From positions 372,001 to 436,000 of the forward strand of contig CAWEBZ010000012.1 of assembly GCA_963807425.1 (NCBI GenBank): DNA of 64,000 nt. The letters are read 5' to 3'. The position numbers and the translations under genes were made by a program. This document shows, piece by piece, positions 18,131-26,926 of the stretch; position 1 is the stretch's first letter; every line of letters begins with the position of its first letter. The stretch comes from VRUE01 sp963807425. GTDB taxonomy: Bacteria; Actinomycetota; Thermoleophilia; Solirubrobacterales; 70-9. The notes under the pieces were generated by a model that was not told where the DNA came from, searched no databases, and was given only the letters and a program-made list of their open reading frames with translations.

Positions 18131-18561
18131 CGTTGGAGGCTCTCGAGCACTTCGGCTTGAGTTTGCAGCATCTCCCCGTCGTCGATCTCGTGGTCCATCC
18201 CGCAGAGATGCAGGACGCCATGGACCGCGGCTTCGGTCACGTCGCTGCAGTGCTCGGGACAGATCGCGACGTCACCCAGCTCGCGCGGGCCCGCCGTCGG
18301 GCCGGTGCCATCGAGGGGAAAGGCGAGCACGTCTGTGGGCGCGTCCCTTTGCCGGTGCTCGCGGTTAAGTTGGCGGATCCGCTCGGCACCGACCATCTCG
18401 ACCGCCAAATGGCCGTCGCTGACGCCGGCCGCCCTCAGGGTCGCGGCGACCGCATCGCGCAGCTCGGCCGGTACGTCGGCGAGGTCAGCTGTCAAATCAA
18501 TTCCGCCAGCGTGCTCTGCTCCCGCTCGCTCGCGCTCATCATCACCGGCGATCTCGCTCAC
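18127..18561 (-). CDS. ybeY: Endoribonuclease YbeY (rRNA maturation)
   Basis: YbeY is a zinc metallo-endoribonuclease acting in 16S rRNA 3'-end processing and ribosome quality control. The zinc motif HGVLHLCGMDH (H-x3-H-x5-H) is intact, and RQLNREHRQRDAPTDVLAF is the family core. I chose the GTG at 18561 because it gives a 144-residue product of normal length and sits inside the 3' end of phoH (20-bp overlap). The frame is open further upstream, but only as the complement of phoH. Confidence 0.93.
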   Translation of the reverse strand: MSEIAGDDERERAGAEHAGGIDLTADLADVPAELRDAVAATLRAAGVSDGHLAVEMVGAERIRQLNREHRQRDAPTDVLAFPLDGTGPTAGPRELGDVAICPEHCSDVTEAAVHGVLHLCGMDHEIDDGEMLQTQAEVLESLQR

Positions 18562-19543
18562 TCGCTCCCGCGTCCGCCGCTGGCGGGTGGTCTTTTCGCC
18601 GCTCGGCGTGTTCGCCGTAGGCGGCGACGATCCGCTGGACCAGCTTGTGGCGGACGACGTCCTCGCCGCCGAAGTGGACGAAGGAGATGTCCTGGACCCG
18701 GTCGAGAATGTCACGCACGACGACGAGCCCGGAGCGCTGATCGGTGGGCAGGTCGATCTGGGTGACGTCGCCGGTGACCACCATGCGCGAGTTGAAGCCG
18801 AGCCGGGTCAAGAACATCTTCATCTGCTCGGGGCTCGTGTTTTGCGCCTCGTCGAGGATGACGAAGGAATCGTTGAGGGTGCGGCCGCGCATGAAGGCAA
18901 GCGGCGCCACCTCGATCACGCCACGCTCGAAGTAGCCGTTGACCCGGTCGGGGTCGAGCATGTCGAAGAGCGCGTCGAAGAGTGGGCGCAGGTAGGGATC
19001 GACCTTGGCCTGGATATCGCCGGGCAGGAAGCCGAGCCGCTCGCCCGCCTCGACCGCGGGCCGGGTGAGGATGATCCGCTGGACCTGCCGTTCCGCCAGC
19101 GCCGCGGCGGCCATCGCGACGGCGAGGAAGGTCTTGCCGGTGCCGGCGGGACCGATCCCGAAGGTGACGGTGTGATCGCGGATCGAGTCGACGTAGCGCT
19201 TCTGGTTGAGGGTCTTCGGCGAGACCTTCGTGTTGCGATGGCGCCAGACAACGTCCTCGAGGATCTCGGCCGGGCTCTCGTGCGCGTCGAGCGCCCCGGT
19301 CACCGCTTCGATCGTGCCGGGGGCGACGTCGTGTCCTTGCTCGATCAGCTCGACCAGCTCGTCGACGACGGTGGCCGCCGTCTGCACGTCGTCGGACTCG
19401 CCGTCGAGGGTAAGCACGTTGCCGCGCAAATGGAAGTCGCAGTCGAGGTGACCGCGCAGGGCCCGCAGCACGGCATCCTCGGAGCCCGCCAGCTCGGCAG
19501 CGACGCTGTTGTCGAGGGTCAGCTGCCTACGCGCCAAGCCGCT
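18542..19543 (-). CDS. phoH: PhoH-like ATPase
   Basis: A PhoH/YbeZ-type ATPase that partners YbeY in RNA metabolism. The Walker A motif is GIGPAGTGKTFLAVA and Walker B is FVILDEAQNT; PAVEAGERLGFLPGD, FMRGRTLNDSF and VTGDVTQIDLP are family signatures. The GTG at 19543 overlaps the yqeY stop by 17 bp. phoH-ybeY-era is the classic gene order. Confidence 0.94.
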   Translation of the reverse strand, partial: SGLARRQLTLDNSVAAELAGSEDAVLRALRGHLDCDFHLRGNVLTLDGESDDVQTAATVVDELVELIEQGHDVAPGTIEAVTGALDAHESPAEILEDVVWRHRNTKVSPKTLNQKRYVDSIRDHTVTFGIGPAGTGKTFLAVAMAAAALAERQVQRIILTRPAVEAGERLGFLPGDIQAKVDPYLRPLFDALFDMLDPDRVNGYFERGVIEVAPLAFMRGRTLNDSFVILDEAQNTSPEQMKMFLTRLGFNSRMVVTGDVTQIDLPTDQRSGLVVVRDILDRVQDISFVHFGGEDVVRHKLVQRIVAAYGEHAERRKDHPPAADAGASERDRR

Positions 19544-19958
19544 CACGCACCGCCGTGCTGACCCGCTTGCCGTCGGCACGCCCGCCGAGCTTCGGCATCA
19601 GCGCCGACATCACCTGGCCCATCTGCTTCTGCTCGCTGGCCCCGGTCTCGGTGACCGCGGCGTCAACCAGCTCTGAGAGCTCCTCGTCGGAGAGCTGCTG
19701 GGGCAAGTAGCCCTCGATCAACTCAGCCTCGAAGCGCTCCGCCCCTGCCTGCTCGTCGCGACCGGCCTCGCCATAGGCCTCAGCCGCTTCGAGTCGCTTC
19801 TTGCGCTCGCGCTGCAGCACGGCAACCTCGTCACCGTCGCCCAGCTTCGCGTCCTTCTGAAGCGAATCGACGATCAGCCGCAGCGCTCCCGCCCGTGGAC
19901 GATCCCCCGCCTTCATCGCGGTACGCACGTCTGCCTGAACCTGCTCGAGGATGCTCAT
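19527..19958 (-). CDS. GatB/YqeY domain protein
   Basis: A 143-residue YqeY protein: KAGDRPRAGALRLIVDSLQ at the N-terminus, then a helical region and YLPQQLSDEEL, QMGQVMSALMPKLGGRADGK. The fold is the tail domain of the GatB amidotransferase subunit. The stand-alone form is widespread and often lies next to rpsU or era genes; a role in tRNA or translation is assumed from this similarity but not established. Confidence 0.9.
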   Translation of the reverse strand: MSILEQVQADVRTAMKAGDRPRAGALRLIVDSLQKDAKLGDGDEVAVLQRERKKRLEAAEAYGEAGRDEQAGAERFEAELIEGYLPQQLSDEELSELVDAAVTETGASEQKQMGQVMSALMPKLGGRADGKRVSTAVRERLGA

Positions 19959-19965
19959 TCCGGAT

Positions 19966-20769
19966 CTAAGGGTAGTCGGCCGCCGCTATCTCGATCCGCT
20001 CGACCTCGCCGAGCGGCATCTGCAGGAAGCGGGTGCCAAGGTCGCAAAAAGAGTCGACGTCGCCGCTACAGAGAAAGCGATAGGTGCCCTCGCCGTCGGG
20101 GTCCTGGGCGAGGCCGGAGCGCTCGAGGGTGCGCTGGACCGCGGCGGCGACGGCGTGGCCGCCGCTGACCAGGCGCACGTCGCGGCCGAGGATGCGCTGG
20201 AGCATCGGCGCCACCAGCGGATAGTGGGTGCAACCGAGGATCAGGGTGTCGACTTCGGCCCGCCTCAGCGGCGCGCAGTAGGCACGGGCCATCTCCAGGA
20301 CGTCTTCGTCGAAGGGAGAGCCGTCCTGGATGAAGGGAGCGAGGTCGGGCGCCTCCACTTCCGTCACCTCGAGCGTGCGACCCTGCCCTTCCAGCGCGTG
20401 GCGATACGCGGCACTGCCAACGGTGTTCGGCGTTGCCAGCACGCCCACCCGTCCGCTATCCGTGATCGCCGCCGCGATCTCGGCCTGGGGCTCGACCACG
20501 GGAACGACCTCGACCCCGTATTGCGCCCCCACCTCACGCGCCACGTCGGCGCCGATCGAGGTCGCGGTGTTGCAGGCGATCACCAGCAGCTTGGCGCCGT
20601 CGCCGAGCAGGAGCTCGGCGATGCGGCGGATTCGCGCCCGCAGCTCCTCGGTGTCCTTGACTCCGTAGGGGAACCAGGCCGTGTCGCCGAGGTAGACGTA
20701 GTCCTCCTCAGGCAGCGAGACCAAGCACTCGTGCAAAACGGTGAGGCCGCCCACACCCGAGTCGAACAT
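19966..20769 (-). CDS. murI: Glutamate racemase
   Basis: MurI makes D-glutamate for peptidoglycan. Catalytic Cys residues are in VIACNTATS and ILGCTHYPLV, and FDSGVGGLTVL holds the first Asp. The ATG at 20769 leaves out the first beta strand that family members begin with (PIGVFDSG). The upstream codons encode SLPIA directly before MFDSG, so translation probably starts earlier, perhaps at the CTG at 20823, which adds 18 residues. It is followed at 7 bp by yqeY. Confidence 0.93.
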   Translation of the reverse strand: MFDSGVGGLTVLHECLVSLPEEDYVYLGDTAWFPYGVKDTEELRARIRRIAELLLGDGAKLLVIACNTATSIGADVAREVGAQYGVEVVPVVEPQAEIAAAITDSGRVGVLATPNTVGSAAYRHALEGQGRTLEVTEVEAPDLAPFIQDGSPFDEDVLEMARAYCAPLRRAEVDTLILGCTHYPLVAPMLQRILGRDVRLVSGGHAVAAAVQRTLERSGLAQDPDGEGTYRFLCSGDVDSFCDLGTRFLQMPLGEVERIEIAAADYP

Positions 20770-20831
20770 CGCGATCGGGAGCGAGGCGTCGAGCCCGGCG
20801 TCCGTGACAGGTGGAGACGCCAGGATCGGCC

Positions 20832-21329
20832 CTAGAGGAAGGGCTTGTACGCCATGAAGAAGATCGTGACGACGACGATCAGCCCGGCCAGTGATCCGAC
20901 TTTGCCGACCCGTTCGCTCAGCGCCGTGAACTCGTCGCTGAGGGAATCGCCGGCCTTCAGGTCCCGTTCCGCCAGCTGACGCGCCTCCCTCACCTTGGGC
21001 TGGAAGAACGCATGCTGGAGACCGAAGAGGACGAAGATCGCGACGAAGCCAACGCTGACGAACGCATCGCTCGTCTCCCAGGGGCCGTCGGCGAGGAGGT
21101 AGATCCCGGCAAGAAGGAGGGCGATCATGCCCGGATTGACGAGGTAGCGGTCGGTCTTCTGGATGCCGGCGAGGATCGCCGGCGTCGCCCGCGGGTGCTG
21201 AGGCACGATCGAGAAGAAGAGCGCGTAGCCGAAGGTCGGCCCGAACGCGATCACGACCGCAAGCACGTGCAGGAACACTGCGATCTTGTAGCCAGGGTCG
21301 ACGATGGTCGCCAGCATCGGGGGAAACAT
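20832..21329 (-). CDS. DUF2269-like integral membrane protein
   Basis: A 165-residue protein with four hydrophobic segments: FLHVLAVVIAFGPTFGYALF, GMIALLLAGIYLLA, FVSVGFVAIFVLFGLQHAFF and SLAGLIVVVTIFFMAYKPFL. The His in the first segment and the small-residue pattern fit the DUF2269 family of predicted membrane proteins of unknown function. An ATG four codons in (MLATIVDPG) is an alternative start. It lies between prmA and murI, after a family A palindrome. Confidence 0.7.
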   Translation of the reverse strand: MFPPMLATIVDPGYKIAVFLHVLAVVIAFGPTFGYALFFSIVPQHPRATPAILAGIQKTDRYLVNPGMIALLLAGIYLLADGPWETSDAFVSVGFVAIFVLFGLQHAFFQPKVREARQLAERDLKAGDSLSDEFTALSERVGKVGSLAGLIVVVTIFFMAYKPFL

Positions 21330-21349
21330 ACCGACGGGATGAAAGAGAT

Positions 21350-21384
21350 GCGCTTTATTCCCGCTATGCGGGAAAAAGGCGCCA
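21350..21384. repeat. Family A palindrome, copy A2
   Basis: Left arm gcgctttattcccgc, loop tat, right arm gcgggaaaaaggcgcc. It begins 1 bp after the prmA stop codon and lies about 20 bp before the start of the DUF2269 gene. Confidence 0.85.
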
Positions 21385-21385
21385 A

Positions 21386-22267
21386 CTAGGCCCGCTTGCG
21401 CAGGAGCAGGGCGGCCCAGTCGCCCTGCTGACGACGATCCGCCTCGATGAGGCCAGCGGGGGCGAAGGCGGCGGCGGTCTCGTCGAGCTCGGAGGGGAGC
21501 AGACCGGAGCAGACCAAGGTGGCGGGAGCCGGGGGAGGACTTGTCTGAGCAACAGCGGGGAGGCTCCGCCGAGCCCTCCCCCGGCTCCCCCCGAGCCGCT
21601 CAGCCACTGCTCTGAGAACCGGAGCTGTCAGGTTGGCTACCGTCGTCGGTGAAAGGTCGGGGAGGTTTTCGCGCAGGTTGACTCTCTCGGCTTCGATCTC
21701 GACGCCGTTGATTGTTGCGTTGGCGACAGCTGCCTCCAGAGCCGGCGCCTCGTGGTCGTAGCCGCGCACGGGGCTCCAGCCGAGCTTGGCGGCGGCGATC
21801 GCCAGGACGCCGGAGCCGGTGCCGAGGTCGGTCAGCGGGCCGCCGGCCTCGCCGGCCGCCGCGAGCTCCAGCAGGAGCTCTAGGCATAGCCGGGTGGTGG
21901 GATGGGCGCCGGTGCCGAAGGCGCGACCGGGGTCAACCACGACGTCGACGACGGCGGGGTCGCCATGCGGGGGCTCCCAGGAAGGCCGTAGCCAGAGCCG
22001 CTCGCCGACCAGGAGAGGTTTGTGGAAGTCCTGCCAGCGATCGGCCCAGTCGTCGGGCACCTCGGTCGCCCGTACCTCGACCAAGCCGTCCCCGGCTGCT
22101 GCCTCGATCCGTCCCAGCTCCGGCAGCTCGCCCTCGCCACCGTAGATCGCGTACTCGACGTAGCCCGGCCCCCGCTCCTCCTCGACCCCGTTCGGCGCCA
22201 GCACCGTCAGCTCGGCAAGCACGAATTCCGCCTGCTCGGGCGTACAGCGGACAGCGAGCCGGATCAA
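21386..22267 (-). CDS. prmA: Ribosomal protein L11 methyltransferase, with an inserted segment
   Basis: PrmA trimethylates ribosomal protein L11. It has the N-terminal substrate-binding part, then WQDFHKPLLVGERLWLRPSW, DPGRAFGTGAHPTTRLCLEL, and the SAM motif TDLGTGSGVLAIAAAKLG. ANLTAPVLRAVAERL should run straight into the strand TLVCSGLL, but about 22 residues (227-248, rich in Arg, Pro, Ser, Ala) intervene. They are encoded by a 66-bp palindrome (21524-21589), inserted without breaking the frame. The insertion lies between a helix and a strand at the protein surface, so activity may survive. The TTG start overlaps the dnaJ stop. Confidence 0.92.
   Translation of the reverse strand: MIRLAVRCTPEQAEFVLAELTVLAPNGVEEERGPGYVEYAIYGGEGELPELGRIEAAAGDGLVEVRATEVPDDWADRWQDFHKPLLVGERLWLRPSWEPPHGDPAVVDVVVDPGRAFGTGAHPTTRLCLELLLELAAAGEAGGPLTDLGTGSGVLAIAAAKLGWSPVRGYDHEAPALEAAVANATINGVEIEAERVNLRENLPDLSPTTVANLTAPVLRAVAERLGGSRGRARRSLPAVAQTSPPPAPATLVCSGLLPSELDETAAAFAPAGLIEADRRQQGDWAALLLRKRA
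21524..21589. repeat. Family E palindrome, copy E2, inside prmA (66 bp)
   Basis: Arms gggagccgggggagg (21524-21538) and its exact complement (21575-21589). The interior contains gaggctccgccgag, closely matching gaggctcccgccgag in copy E1. The length is exactly 22 codons and the prmA frame continues through it. Confidence 0.85.
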
Positions 22268-22935
22268 CCGAAGGCCCGGCGGACGCGCGAGAAGAAGCCC
22301 TCGCCCTCGCCCTGGCGCGACTGGAGGTTGTGCGGCTCGAGGCTCTGCCCCAGCTTCTCTGCCAGCTCGCGCTGGTCCTCGGAGAGATCGGTCGGGACGA
22401 TCACGTGGACGACGATGACCAGGTCGCCAGGAGGACCACCGTTGGCGCCGGGAAGGCCGTGGCCCCGCAGGGCGAACTGACTTCCATGCTGGATCCCCTG
22501 TGGCAGCTCGATCTCCCGTTCGCCCTCGTGGCTGGGGATCTTGATGCTCTTGCCGAGCATCGCATCGACCGCGGAGAGCTCGACCGCATGGACGAGGTCC
22601 TGGCCGCGCATCGGGCCGCGCCGCACCTCGAAGCCGAAGTTACCGCCGAAGAACGCCTGGAAAATGTCCTCAACCGAGCCGAAGCCGCTGCCGCCTGGCG
22701 GGAACCCGCCTGAGCGCAGGCCCTCGTGGCCGAAGCGGTCGTAGGTGGCGCGCTGCTCGGGATCGGAGAGGACCTCGTAGGCCTCCGCCGCCGCCTTGAA
22801 TTTCTCCTCCGCCTCCGGGTCGTGAGCGTTGACGTCTGGATGCAGCTCGCGAGCGAGACGACGGAACGCCCTCTTCACCTCCGTCCCATCGGCGTCCCGA
22901 CCGACACCGAGCACCTCGTAATAGTCGCGTGGCAT
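22264..22935 (-). CDS. dnaJ: Compact DnaJ-family cochaperone lacking the zinc domain
   Basis: A J-domain protein that should stimulate DnaK. The J domain is at residues 1-66 (DYYEVLGVGRDA, HPD in RELHPDVN, YEVLSDPEQRATYDRFG), followed by a Gly/Phe region. After that only one beta-rich substrate domain is present (RGQDLVHAVELSAVDAMLGK, LPQGIQHGSQFALRGHGLPG, GDLVIVVHVIVP). The CxxCxGxG zinc repeats and the second C-terminal domain are missing: 223 residues versus about 375 for a standard DnaJ. ATG at 22935. It sits in the classic hrcA-dnaJ-prmA order, so it occupies the place of the main DnaJ. Whether a full-length DnaJ exists elsewhere is unknown. Confidence 0.88.
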   Translation of the reverse strand: MPRDYYEVLGVGRDADGTEVKRAFRRLARELHPDVNAHDPEAEEKFKAAAEAYEVLSDPEQRATYDRFGHEGLRSGGFPPGGSGFGSVEDIFQAFFGGNFGFEVRRGPMRGQDLVHAVELSAVDAMLGKSIKIPSHEGEREIELPQGIQHGSQFALRGHGLPGANGGPPGDLVIVVHVIVPTDLSEDQRELAEKLGQSLEPHNLQSRQGEGEGFFSRVRRAFG

Positions 22936-22949
22936 CGAGCGAGCGCCAA

Positions 22950-23972
22950 TCAGCCGTTGTAGACGGTCTCGCAGTAGCGCGACAGCTCGCGGGCCGCACC
23001 GCGCACCGAGGCGATCGCGGTGGCGTAGTCCATCCGCAACGGACCGACGACCCCAACCGCACCGAGATTGCGGTGAGCGAGGCCGTAGTTGGCACCGACG
23101 ACGCTGACCGAGCGCAGCTCCGGCTGTGGGTTCTCGCCGCCGATCCAAGAGAAGACCGAGCGCTCATCGAGGGCGGAACGCAGCATCCGCAGCACGCTCG
23201 CCCGCCCCTCGAGTGCGGTCATTAGCTCGTCCGCCCGGGGAAGATCGGCGACATGCGCTTCGGAGAGGAGCCTGGAGGCGCCGTCCACGTAGAGGGTCTC
23301 GCCGGCCTCCTTGCGCTCAAGCTCGGTGAAGGCGGTGCCCAGAGTCGCGACGAACTCGGCCTCGCCTGCGCCGAGCTCGGGATCGGCGAGCCTGGTGGCG
23401 ATCATCCGTGCCCCGACGCCCATCCCGGTGAGGGACTCATTGAGGTAGCTGGAGGCCCACTCGACCAGGCCGGGATCGACCGCGCCCTCGAACTCGAAGA
23501 CCCGCTTTGCGATCGCACCGGTCGAGGCGATAGCGATCACCATCACCTCGTGCGGCTGCAGCAGCAGCACCTCGACCCGGTGGATCGTCGCCGATGCCAT
23601 TGGCGGCGCCGTCGCCAGCGCCATCAGGTCGTTGACCCGGGCCAGCGCCCCGATCGTCTCGCGCATCGCTTCGTCGACCTCGCGGCGCAGCTGCGACAAC
23701 TCCAGGTCGACCGTCGCGGCGACCGGCGGGGTGGCCGAGGCCGGAAGCGTGTCGACGTAACGGCGATAGCCGGCGGCGGTGGGAACCCGTCCGGCCGAAG
23801 TGTGCGGATGAGTCAGGTAGCCGGCTGCCTCCAGCGCCGCCAGCTCGGCCCGCACCGTGGATGGTCCCCACTCCACCTCAGCCGCAATCTCCTTAGAAGG
23901 CACGGGCTTGCCCGACGCAAGGTGAGCGTCGACAACACGCCCGAGAATCAGCTCTTGCCGTTGCGAAAGCAT
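22950..23972 (-). CDS. hrcA: Heat-inducible transcription repressor HrcA
   Basis: HrcA represses class I heat-shock genes by binding CIRCE operators. The N-terminal winged helix is visible (LGRVVDAHLASGKPVPSKEI, then WGPSTVRAELAALEAAGYL and HPHTSAGRVPT), as is the GAF-like core (HRVEVLLLQPHEVMVIAI) and GPLRMDYATAIASV near the end. 340 residues is normal. No CIRCE-like sequence (TTAGCACTC and its complement) is seen upstream; instead a palindrome of family E lies 15 bp before the start. Confidence 0.95.
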   Translation of the reverse strand: MLSQRQELILGRVVDAHLASGKPVPSKEIAAEVEWGPSTVRAELAALEAAGYLTHPHTSAGRVPTAAGYRRYVDTLPASATPPVAATVDLELSQLRREVDEAMRETIGALARVNDLMALATAPPMASATIHRVEVLLLQPHEVMVIAIASTGAIAKRVFEFEGAVDPGLVEWASSYLNESLTGMGVGARMIATRLADPELGAGEAEFVATLGTAFTELERKEAGETLYVDGASRLLSEAHVADLPRADELMTALEGRASVLRMLRSALDERSVFSWIGGENPQPELRSVSVVGANYGLAHRNLGAVGVVGPLRMDYATAIASVRGAARELSRYCETVYNG

Positions 23973-23987
23973 TGCTTCGAAGTCTAA

Positions 23988-24069
23988 GAGGAGCGCCGGG
24001 TGACCCCTCCCAAAACACTCAAGCGAGGCTCCCGCCGAGCGTTTTGGGAGGGGTTGCCCGGCGCTCCTC
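23988..24069. repeat. Family E palindrome, copy E1 (82 bp)
   Basis: Arms of 29 bp: 23988-24016 and 24041-24069 (beginning gaggagcgccggg, ending acccctcccaaaac) are complementary except for two positions that form G-U pairs in plus-strand RNA. The 24-bp loop contains gaggctcccgccgag, shared with E2. It lies 11 bp after the stop of the upstream MaoC-like gene and 15 bp before the hrcA start. Confidence 0.88.
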
Positions 24070-24080
24070 CCGGCCTACAG

Positions 24081-24464
24081 CTACAGCTGAAGCTCTGCCT
24101 CTGCGTTGCGAATCGTCTGGTTGTCGCCTTGGGCGGCGACCGTGTCGATCGTCACTCGGTCGCCGTCGACCGACTTGACCGTGCCGCTGACGACGATCTC
24201 CGTCTCCGGCGCGCCCATGCCGCGAAACTGGACCGAGAGGCGCTTCAGCGCCTTCGGATCGCCCCCGGCGACGTCCGTCGCGGAACGCGCGACCAAGCCC
24301 ATCATGTAGAGGCCGTGGAGGATCGTGTTCGGTAGCCCAACCGCTTTCGCGAACTCGGGATCGATGTGGATCGGATTGAAGTCCCCCGAGGCACCGGCGT
24401 AGCGGTGCGGCAGGTACTTGTCCGGGATGACGCTCAGCCCGTCGATCTGGTCTCCGACGTTCAT
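24081..24464 (-). CDS. MaoC/HadB-like (R)-hydratase subunit
   Basis: A 127-residue hot-dog-fold protein. The hydratase 2 motif is clear: YAGASGDFNPIHIDPEFAKA (catalytic Asp and His), followed by ILHGLYMMGLVARS. It starts 2 bp after the stop of the upstream HadA-like gene. Pairs of this kind form heterodimeric (3R)-hydroxyacyl dehydratases in actinobacteria, as HadAB in mycobacterial FAS-II; the actual substrate here is unknown. Confidence 0.85.
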   Translation of the reverse strand: MNVGDQIDGLSVIPDKYLPHRYAGASGDFNPIHIDPEFAKAVGLPNTILHGLYMMGLVARSATDVAGGDPKALKRLSVQFRGMGAPETEIVVSGTVKSVDGDRVTIDTVAAQGDNQTIRNAEAELQL

Positions 24465-24466
24465 GC

Positions 24467-24907
24467 TCAGATCCCCCTCACGATGTTGGTCCAGGTGCCG
24501 CGCACGACCTGGTCGCCGTTCTGGTTGACCGAGTTGGTCTCGAAGACGTAGAAGCCCTTGCCGTCCTTCTCGTAGATCTCCAGGCACTTGGCCGTGGTCG
24601 TGATCTCGTCGCCGTTACAGGCCGGCTCGCCCCACTCGAACTCCTGGCCCCCGTGCACCATCGCGGCGAAGTTCATCGCCACCTCGTCGTCGAAGATCGC
24701 CGGCCCCAGGGCCGGGGCGCTGTAGACGACGCAGAACATCGGCGGCGCGACGACGTCGCGGTAGCCGGCGGCCTTGGCGGCCTCGCGGTCTGCGTAGACC
24801 GGGTTGTCGAGCCCAATTACCCGCGCGTACTCCCCGATCTTCTCCTTGCCCACCTCGTAGGTCGTGGCGGGCCATTCCTTGCCTATCGCATCTGTCTTGA
24901 TCGCCAT
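24467..24907 (-). CDS. MaoC N-terminal/HadA-like dehydratase subunit
   Basis: A 146-residue FAS1-like dehydratase domain protein: YEVGKEKIGEYARVIGLDNP, AGYRDVVAPPMFCVVY, VHGGQEFEWGEPACNGDEI. This is the non-catalytic, substrate-binding half of HadAB-type enzymes; the catalytic half is the next gene. Role inferred: dehydration of (3R)-hydroxyacyl thioesters in fatty acid synthesis or degradation. It heads the run that continues into hrcA-dnaJ-prmA. Confidence 0.85.
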   Translation of the reverse strand: MAIKTDAIGKEWPATTYEVGKEKIGEYARVIGLDNPVYADREAAKAAGYRDVVAPPMFCVVYSAPALGPAIFDDEVAMNFAAMVHGGQEFEWGEPACNGDEITTTAKCLEIYEKDGKGFYVFETNSVNQNGDQVVRGTWTNIVRGI

Positions 24908-24945
24908 GGCGCGGGACCCTATCTGCTCAGCCAGCCAGGCGGCTC

Positions 24946-26739
<1,794 letters not shown>

Positions 26740-26772
26740 GGGCGGGGAGCGGAGTATGGCGGGCGTTTCTGG

Positions 26773-26916
26773 CCGGCGGGTCCTGTCGCCTGGGCGGGCA
26801 CCCTCCTTGCCCTGCGCGCTGCTCCGCTGGCCGGGTTGAGAGCGCGTGGCGGGCCAAGCCCTCAGCTTCACAGCCTCCGGACGGCGGAGTCCACCCACCC
26901 AGACGCCACCCGCCGG
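26773..26916. repeat. Family C palindrome, copy C1 (144 bp)
   Basis: Termini ccggcgggt (26773) and acccgccgg (to 26916) are complementary. Internal blocks (cgggtcctgtcg near the left end, gacgccacccg at the right end) match copies C2 and C3. It lies 10 bp after the stop of the large membrane protein gene and about 30 bp before the lepA start. Confidence 0.85.
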
Positions 26917-26926
26917 AGAAGCGCGG

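Noticed and set aside
23973..24080. CIRCE operator before hrcA
   Set aside because: No TTAGCACTC/GAGTGCTAA pair; the only inverted repeat is element E1, which has another sequence and length.
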